DNA of 11,286 nt, from assembly GCA_030635565.1 (NCBI GenBank), contig DAOVYP010000035.1, forward strand, positions 1-11,286. Reading direction: 5' to 3'. Source of the DNA: Spirochaeta sp. GTDB taxonomy: Bacteria > Spirochaetota > Spirochaetia > DSM-2461. Below, in pieces: positions 6,728 to 11,286 of this stretch (the first letter of the stretch is position 1; every line of letters starts with the position of its first letter). The translations under genes and the position numbers were made by a program. The notes under the pieces are model-generated. The model was not told the DNA's origin and did not search any database. It saw only the letters and a list, made by a program, of their open reading frames with translations.

Positions 6728-8146
6728 ATGTCCGGGAAAAAAGAAGCGAAGATTGAACAGCTTATTGACTTGATTATGGACAAAGGACCTTTGAAGGACC
6801 TGCTCTCCGATATCGGTGTCTTTATCATTGATTACAACGGCAAACGAGTAGTTCCCAGTGGACTATGGAAAGACCTCGGATATTCTGATACTCACTCATT
6901 CGATCATTCCTGGACGCAATATCTGCATCCGGAAGACCGGAAGCGGGTCGAAGCCAATTTGAAGGATCTTTCCAACGGCGGGACGGAGGTTTTCTGGGAA
7001 GTCTATCGTCTGAAAGATCATTCCGGAGGCTGGCGATGGATCGCCAATCGCGGCGGTGTCGTACTCAGGAACGATGATGGAAGTCCCTCGGTCTTCATCG
7101 GTGCAGATAAGGATATCACCAGTATCAAGCAAGCTCAGGAAGAAGCGTCTCACCGTGCCCGTGAGGCCGGGACCCTGAGCGCCACCATCGAGGTTATCAC
7201 CTCCAGTCTCGATCTGGATGAAACTGTTCAACGTATACTCGAGCAGGCTCGGCGGGTGGTTCCCTACGACCGGGCTACGGTTCAGATTCTCCATGACGGG
7301 AATCTGCAGGTGATCGGGGGCCTGGGATTCTCCGATATCAACCTGATAACTGATCTTCGATTCCCCTATCCTGAAGAAGGCTCTTTAAGCACCAGAGCCA
7401 TTCAGGAGCGCCATCCCTGGATGAGCAATGATGTACAGGATGATTTCCCGCGATTCGTACAGGTGGAGGAAGGGAAACCAACCAAATCCTGGATCGGTGC
7501 TCCCCTTATCGCCCATGGAGATGTCATCGGTCTCATCTCTTTCGATAGTACGAAAAAATCATTTTATACCCGCCGTCATCTCGAATTGGCCAGGGCTTTT
7601 GCCGGACCTGTCGCCATCGCTCTTGAGAACGCCCGTATGCATGGGGAAACCTATAAGCTTGCCATGGTGGACGCCCTGACGGGTATCGGCAGCCGCCACG
7701 CCTTCGATCTCAACAGTCGGTTTCTCTTCGAAAAAGCCCGTCGGGAAGAACGGATGATTTCCATGGCCATGCTGGACCTGGACCGGTTCAAGGAAGTCAA
7801 TGATGATTTCGGGCATCAGGTTGGTGATGTTGTTCTGAAAGATGTGTCCAGGGCTTGTGAAAAAGGTTTGAGAACTACCGATTTGATAGCCCGGTACGGC
7901 GGCGAGGAAATCGCCATTCTCTTACCCGATACCAAAGTGGAAGTAGCCGCTGACATCATCGAACGTATCCGAAAGGATGTTTCACAACTTCAATTCGAAG
8001 GCGTAGACCGTTCGGTAACCATCAGCGCCGGAATTTCCGGGTGCAAACCCGACCGGGTATCTTCTCTGACGGAGATAATTCGAGAAGCCGATGCAGCCCT
8101 TTACAGAGCCAAGGCCAAAGGACGCAACTGCAGCGTCGTACATTAA
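6728..8146 (+). CDS. PAS-GAF-GGDEF sensor protein, probable diguanylate cyclase
   Basis: A soluble 472-residue protein with no membrane segment. Residues about 25-135 form a PAS domain of the PAS_3 type ('YLHPEDRKR', 'WRWIANRGG', ending 'GADKDIT'); about 150-305 form a GAF domain ('SSLDLDETVQRIL', 'SWIGAPLIAHGDVIGLISFD'); about 310-470 form a GGDEF domain ('DALTGIGSRHAF', 'LDLDRFKEVNDDFGHQVGD'). The active-site loop reads GGEEI at 391-395, with Ile where Phe is usual but the catalytic GG-D/E-E intact. RxxD (R382-D385) lies five residues before it, the classical c-di-GMP inhibitory I-site. It should therefore make c-di-GMP from two GTP under PAS/GAF control, with product feedback. The ATG at 6728 has only a poor ribosome-binding site (AGAG 13 nt upstream). 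The LuxR-type membrane gene follows after 11 bp, suggesting co-transcription. Confidence 0.92.
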   Translation: MSGKKEAKIEQLIDLIMDKGPLKDLLSDIGVFIIDYNGKRVVPSGLWKDLGYSDTHSFDHSWTQYLHPEDRKRVEANLKDLSNGGTEVFWEVYRLKDHSGGWRWIANRGGVVLRNDDGSPSVFIGADKDITSIKQAQEEASHRAREAGTLSATIEVITSSLDLDETVQRILEQARRVVPYDRATVQILHDGNLQVIGGLGFSDINLITDLRFPYPEEGSLSTRAIQERHPWMSNDVQDDFPRFVQVEEGKPTKSWIGAPLIAHGDVIGLISFDSTKKSFYTRRHLELARAFAGPVAIALENARMHGETYKLAMVDALTGIGSRHAFDLNSRFLFEKARREERMISMAMLDLDRFKEVNDDFGHQVGDVVLKDVSRACEKGLRTTDLIARYGGEEIAILLPDTKVEVAADIIERIRKDVSQLQFEGVDRSVTISAGISGCKPDRVSSLTEIIREADAALYRAKAKGRNCSVVH

Positions 8147-8157
8147 TCGGAGTATCG

Positions 8158-9066
8158 ATGTTCGACCATGTTTTTTTCTTTATTTACATCTTCACCGTCG
8201 GCGTTACATTCGCCGTCGTATCATTGAGTCTTCTTTACTGGCTGAGAAAGAGAAATCCCGGAAGGTTCAACACGTTTCTTTTCATCGCCTATCTTGCGAT
8301 TCTTCTGCTGCTGGCCGGGGTGCGATTTTACTGGGAAGAACTGCTGGCAGGCGGGCGAGGCGTCATCATCGGCACCGGTATGGCGGAATTCGCCGGATTT
8401 GCGCTTCTTCTCTATTACCTCCCTGCAACGGTGAATCACATCATCGGCCGTCACTGGACGGGTTTGAGGATGATGGCCTCAATAACCGCATGTACAGTGT
8501 ACTTCTCACTGGGTGCGGTTTACCTGCTCACCGGGTTTCTGAAACCCATATCCCTGGCCGCCGGACTCATCTATTTTCTCGCCTTGACGGTGATTCTCAT
8601 AGATATTGTCAGGAGCATACCCCTCATACAACGGGGCTCTACCCGGGTGACTGTCCTGGTGATAACTTTCCTCACCATCACATTCCTGCCGCTGGTGATG
8701 GTCGGGCGACTTCTTGGAGATACCATCGGCCCATGGGCCGTCAGCTATTCGATAAGATTTCTCTTCCTGTCCCTCTATTATTTCTGGATGGCCCTGGCCG
8801 GTATCGTTTTCTATCTGCGTGAGATGAGTTCCTCAGACGCAGTCGTCACGCCGATTCATATGGTACCCGAGGATCTGCCCCTCACCGGCAGGGAGCGGGA
8901 TATTGCTGAATCCCTGGCTCAAGGGCTCACTTACGGGGAGATTGCCGAGAATCTGGGAATCAGCCCCAATACAGTTCGCAATCATGTGGCTAATGTCTAT
9001 AAGAAGTTGTCCGTGCGCTCGAAAGTTGAACTGATCGGGGTACTCAGGGGAGAGCGTCAGTATTAG
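8158..9066 (+). CDS. Seven-helix membrane protein with C-terminal LuxR-type HTH
   Basis: A 302-residue protein from ATG 8158, preceded by CGGAG at 5-nt spacing. A longer in-frame start at 8041 would overlap the GGDEF gene by over 100 bp and is not used. Seven hydrophobic segments are visible at about 5-28, 38-57, 68-90, 104-125, 131-151, 163-183 and 198-220. The LuxR/GerE helix-turn-helix lies at about 241-298: 'LTGRERDIAESLAQGLTYGE' then 'IAENLGISPNTVRNHVANVY' and 'KKLSVRSK'. This is a one-component, membrane-anchored regulator that would sense a signal in or across the inner membrane; neither ligand nor targets can be read. It probably shares an mRNA with the GGDEF gene. It ends in TAG immediately followed by an in-frame TGA (9064-9069). 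Confidence 0.87.
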   Translation: MFDHVFFFIYIFTVGVTFAVVSLSLLYWLRKRNPGRFNTFLFIAYLAILLLLAGVRFYWEELLAGGRGVIIGTGMAEFAGFALLLYYLPATVNHIIGRHWTGLRMMASITACTVYFSLGAVYLLTGFLKPISLAAGLIYFLALTVILIDIVRSIPLIQRGSTRVTVLVITFLTITFLPLVMVGRLLGDTIGPWAVSYSIRFLFLSLYYFWMALAGIVFYLREMSSSDAVVTPIHMVPEDLPLTGRERDIAESLAQGLTYGEIAENLGISPNTVRNHVANVYKKLSVRSKVELIGVLRGERQY

Positions 9067-9091
9067 TGAGGTGTCCCGTAAACACCCCCAT

Positions 9092-9106
9092 ATGTGAGGG
9101 TCACAT
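9092..9106. promoter_or_regulatory. Small palindrome ATGTGA-GGG-TCACAT upstream of the Crp/Fnr-type gene
   Basis: Perfect 6-bp arms around GGG. The TGTGA/TCACA half-sites resemble Crp/Fnr-family recognition words, but the 3-nt spacing is not the 6 nt of classical CRP sites, so binding by the adjacent regulator is only a possibility. It sits 160 bp before the regulator's ATG. Confidence 0.3.
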
Positions 9107-9198
9107 TCCGGGGGCGGGGCTGTCCTGGAGCATTGCGAATAAGCCACCATCGTTCCAGCGGTACTTGCCTTTCAGACTCCGTTCCGACGAACTTTCGG

Positions 9199-9234
9199 GA
9201 TACCACGTTAGCTGCGTCCTGTGAGGGTGGTATC
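9199..9234 (+). repeat. Inverted repeat in the Crp/Fnr-type gene leader (8-bp arms, 20-nt loop)
   Basis: GATACCAC (9199-9206) pairs exactly with GTGGTATC (9227-9234), enclosing 20 nt and ending 31 bp before the ATG at 9266. A small CCGA/TCGG stem (9184-9198) precedes it. The leader may be structured, or this may be an operator; no known riboswitch class was recognised. The start codon lacks a clear ribosome-binding site. Confidence 0.4.
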
Positions 9235-9265
9235 TTCAAAGACAGAAAAATATTAGTTTACAAGT

Positions 9266-9952
9266 ATGATTAACCGAGTCGCACCAGTTCTTTCAACCAG
9301 CCGCTTGTTCCAGGATGTTCCTGTCGAAAAGTTACCGGGTTTACTGAAATCAGTGGATGCAAAGTTCGAAGAATACTCCGACGGGAATATCGTCCGGCAT
9401 CAGGGCGACATCTACGATGCTCTGATAATCGTTGCTGAGGGGAGTCTGGAAGCCCGGATTGACGACAGTACCGGGCGGGGGATGACGGTAGAGCATTTCA
9501 GGGCTCCATCGGCGGTGGCGACGGCGGTTCTCATCAGTTCGAATCCCGTGCTGCCGGTAAATCTGATCGCCAGGGAAAATGTGACTCTTGTCTGCATAGG
9601 AACGAAGAATATTTTCAGTCTGTTTTCCCGGGAGCCGGGGGTGCTCAAGGCCTATATGGCGGATGCGGGTGACAAGGTGAAGTACCTGGCTGAAAAGGTT
9701 CGCCTTCTCAGGTTCGGTTCTCTGCGTCAGCGGATTGCGGGTCATCTCCTGGCCCTGGCTGCCGAGCAGGGAACGAATCATCCCCGGTGGCGATACGGGC
9801 GTGAACAGACGGCGGACCTTCTGGGTGTGGCCCGGCCCTCACTTTCCCGGGAATTGTCGCTGATGGTGCAGGAAGGGCTCATCGAATCGATGGATCGGAA
9901 CCATGTCCGGATAAGGAGTTCCAGGCTCAAGCTTCTGCTGGAAGAAGGCTGA
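9266..9952 (+). CDS. Crp/Fnr-family transcriptional regulator, HcpR/DNR-like
   Basis: A protein of 228 residues, normal for Crp/Fnr. A cyclic-nucleotide-binding-like beta-roll covers about 12-120 ('LFQDVPVEKLPGLL', 'IVRHQGDIYDALIIVAEGSL'). A long dimerisation helix covers about 124-150, and the winged HTH covers about 150-225 with recognition helix 'GVARPSLSREL' (187-197), typical of the HcpR/DNR branch. FNR-type Fe-S cysteines are absent (the only Cys is C110), so it is not an oxygen sensor of the FNR kind; HcpR and DNR proteins are known or proposed to sense NO through haem. It is convergent with hcp, 31 bp away. This context supports a role in nitrosative stress, but the regulator-target link is inferred. 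ATG 9266 follows an in-frame TAG at 9254-9256 and has no strong ribosome-binding site. Confidence 0.85.
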   Translation: MINRVAPVLSTSRLFQDVPVEKLPGLLKSVDAKFEEYSDGNIVRHQGDIYDALIIVAEGSLEARIDDSTGRGMTVEHFRAPSAVATAVLISSNPVLPVNLIARENVTLVCIGTKNIFSLFSREPGVLKAYMADAGDKVKYLAEKVRLLRFGSLRQRIAGHLLALAAEQGTNHPRWRYGREQTADLLGVARPSLSRELSLMVQEGLIESMDRNHVRIRSSRLKLLLEEG

Positions 9953-9953
9953 C

Positions 9954-9977
9954 CTCGGGCAGGTTCCCCTGCCCGAG
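9954..9977. terminator. GC-rich hairpin between the convergent regulator and hcp genes
   Basis: CTCGGGCAGG (9954-9963), loop TTCC, CCTGCCCGAG (9968-9977): a perfect 10-bp stem. It lies in the 31-bp gap between two convergent stop codons, where a bidirectional terminator is expected. Neither strand has a proper T-tract after it, so it is either an atypical terminator or an mRNA-end-stabilising hairpin. Confidence 0.6.
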
Positions 9978-9983
9978 TTGGGG

Positions 9984-11286
9984 TCAGACCAGGATCGGTT
10001 CCCGGACTCCCATGAACAATTCAACGTCTTTTTCGACGCTTTCTCCGATTCCGGCAATCCCGAAGTTTTCAACCAGCACTTTGGCCACATTGGGTGAGAG
10101 GAAGGCCGGAAGTGTGGGGCCGATGTGGATGTCTTTGATTCCCAGGTGCAGAAGTGCCAGGAGGACAATAATCGCCTTCTGCTCGTACCAGGCGATGTTA
10201 TAGCTGATAGGCAGTTCGTTGATGTCCTCCAGCTCGAACACTTCCTTGAGTTTCATGGCGATGACGACCAGTGAATAGCTGTCGTTGCACTGCCCGGCGT
10301 CCAGGACTCTCGGAATTCCGCCGATTTCACCCAGGGAAAGTTTGTTGTACCTGAACTTGGCGCAGCCGGCGGTGAGAATCACAGTGTCGTCCGGCAGGGC
10401 TTCGGCGAAATCCGTATAGTAGTTACGGCCTTTCTGACGACCGTCACAGCCGGCCATCACGAAGAATCGTTTTATAGCGCCGGTATTGACGGCATTCACG
10501 ATATTGTCCGCCAGGGCGAGAACCTGGGCGTGGGCGAAACCGCCTGTGATGGAACCGGTCTCGAGTTCAGCAGGAGCCCGGCAATCCCCGGCATGTTCGA
10601 TGATGGCCGAGAAGTCTTTGGGATTGTCACCTTCGCGGTCGGCGATATGGGTGACTCCCGGGAAACCGGCGGCACCGGAGGTGTAAAGCCGATTTTTGTA
10701 GCTTTCCTTCGGAAGTACCAGGCAGTTGGTGGTAAGGAGTATGGGGCCGTTGAAAGATTCGAATTCCCTGGTCTGGTGCCACCAGGATGAACCATAGTTG
10801 CCTTTCAGATGGCTGTAGGCTTTCAACTCAGGATAGTAGTGGGCCGGCAGCATCTCGCTGTGGGTATAAATATCAATTCCGGCATCTTTTGACTGTTCCA
10901 GCAGTTCCTTGATATCCCGTAAATCATGACCACTGATGAGAATCCCCGGACGATCGCCGACGCCGATATTCACTTCTGTAATTTCGGGATTACCGTAGGC
11001 ACCGGTATTGGCCCCGTCGAGCAAGGCCATGGCCGTTACCCCTTTTTCTCCCGTTTCCAGAGTCAGGGCCACGAGTTCGGTGACTTCCAGAGAGTCATCA
11101 AGGGTGGCTGCCAGCGCCTTTCGTGTGAAGGCGTACAGTTTGTGGTCTTCGCTGCCCAGCTTTTCGGCATGCTCGGCATAGGCTGCCAGGCCCTTCAGAC
11201 CGTAAACGATAAGTTCCCGCAGGCTGCGGATATCTTCATCCCCGGTGGACAGGACTCCAACCACCGCGGCTTTTACCGGATATTCA
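9984..11286 (-). CDS. hcp: Hydroxylamine reductase / hybrid-cluster protein (5' truncated by window edge)
   Basis: 433 codons are visible, with no stop up to the right edge; a GTG at 11264 is internal, because the frame stays open upstream (...Y-P-V-K-A-A). Full Hcp is about 540-550 residues in most lineages, so an N-terminal part, including the cysteine motif for the first Fe-S cluster, is missing. All hybrid-cluster ligands can be read in order: His in 'SGHDLRD', Glu in '[13 protein letters not shown]', Cys in 'TTNCLVLPK', Cys in 'MAGCDGR', Cys in '[10 protein letters not shown]', Cys in '[10 protein letters not shown]', then Glu and Lys in 'WYEQKA'. Hcp reduces hydroxylamine in vitro and is linked in vivo to NO reduction and protein S-nitrosation. 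It is cytoplasmic and oxygen-sensitive, and typical of anaerobes. The convergent Crp/Fnr-type gene is a plausible regulator. The hcp promoter lies outside the window. Confidence 0.95.
   Translation of the reverse strand, partial: EYPVKAAVVGVLSTGDEDIRSLRELIVYGLKGLAAYAEHAEKLGSEDHKLYAFTRKALAATLDDSLEVTELVALTLETGEKGVTAMALLDGANTGAYGNPEITEVNIGVGDRPGILISGHDLRDIKELLEQSKDAGIDIYTHSEMLPAHYYPELKAYSHLKGNYGSSWWHQTREFESFNGPILLTTNCLVLPKESYKNRLYTSGAAGFPGVTHIADREGDNPKDFSAIIEHAGDCRAPAELETGSITGGFAHAQVLALADNIVNAVNTGAIKRFFVMAGCDGRQKGRNYYTDFAEALPDDTVILTAGCAKFRYNKLSLGEIGGIPRVLDAGQCNDSYSLVVIAMKLKEVFELEDINELPISYNIAWYEQKAIIVLLALLHLGIKDIHIGPTLPAFLSPNVAKVLVENFGIAGIGESVEKDVELFMGVREPILV

Noticed and set aside
8041..8157. 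Longer start for the LuxR-type membrane protein
   Set aside because: It would overlap the GGDEF gene by more than 100 bp and add a charged, non-membrane tail; ATG 8158 has a good ribosome-binding site and starts right before the first helix.
9092..9106. Classical CRP site
   Set aside because: The half-sites fit but the 3-nt spacing does not match the 6-nt spacing; kept only as a low-confidence palindrome.

Overview
The window reads as ordinary chromosomal DNA of a moderately GC-rich, anaerobic or facultatively anaerobic bacterium. Evidence for this lifestyle is a ferredoxin-dependent 2-oxoacid oxidoreductase operon and a hybrid-cluster protein (Hcp) next to a Crp/Fnr-type regulator. A membrane-anchored LuxR-type regulator and a PAS-GAF-GGDEF protein fit a free-living environmental bacterium. 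My guess is a spirochaete of the Spirochaetaceae type, but this rests on general impression and is low confidence. No tRNA, rRNA, CRISPR array, IS element or phage gene was seen.

Layout. (1) 1-2516, plus strand: the ligand-binding part of a LacI/GalR-family repressor (cut by the left edge), overlapping by 11 bp an adenine deaminase-like amidohydrolase. This looks like a locally regulated purine salvage pair. (2) 6385 down to 2502, minus strand: a tightly packed operon of a 2x[4Fe-4S] ferredoxin (delta), alpha, beta and gamma subunits of a KorABCD-type 2-oxoacid:ferredoxin oxidoreductase, then an AspT/YidE-type transporter. Every junction overlaps by 1-4 nt, which implies translational coupling. 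The transporter frame is interrupted by an in-frame amber codon at 2667-2669, beyond which the family-typical C-terminus continues undamaged for 54 codons. (3) 6386-6727: a 342-bp AT-rich divergent intergenic region with three consecutive inverted repeats, one of them a 39-nt perfect palindrome. (4) 6728-9066, plus strand: a PAS-GAF-GGDEF diguanylate cyclase candidate followed 11 bp later by a seven-helix membrane protein with a C-terminal LuxR HTH. (5) 9067-9265: a 199-bp leader with small inverted repeats. (6) 9266-9952, plus strand: a Crp/Fnr-family regulator of HcpR/DNR appearance, convergent with (7) hcp, minus strand and cut by the right edge. A GC-rich hairpin lies between the two.

How they may work together: the Kor complex oxidatively decarboxylates a 2-oxoacid to acyl-CoA and reduced ferredoxin, and the coupled transporter plausibly moves a related amino or dicarboxylic acid. 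Hcp with its regulator would handle nitric oxide or hydroxylamine stress that threatens such Fe-S enzymes. The GGDEF/LuxR pair looks like a separate sensory module. The most unusual observations are the amber-interrupted transporter, combined with the fact that the only other TAG stop in the window is backed by an immediate TGA, and the triple inverted-repeat region between the divergent transcription units.
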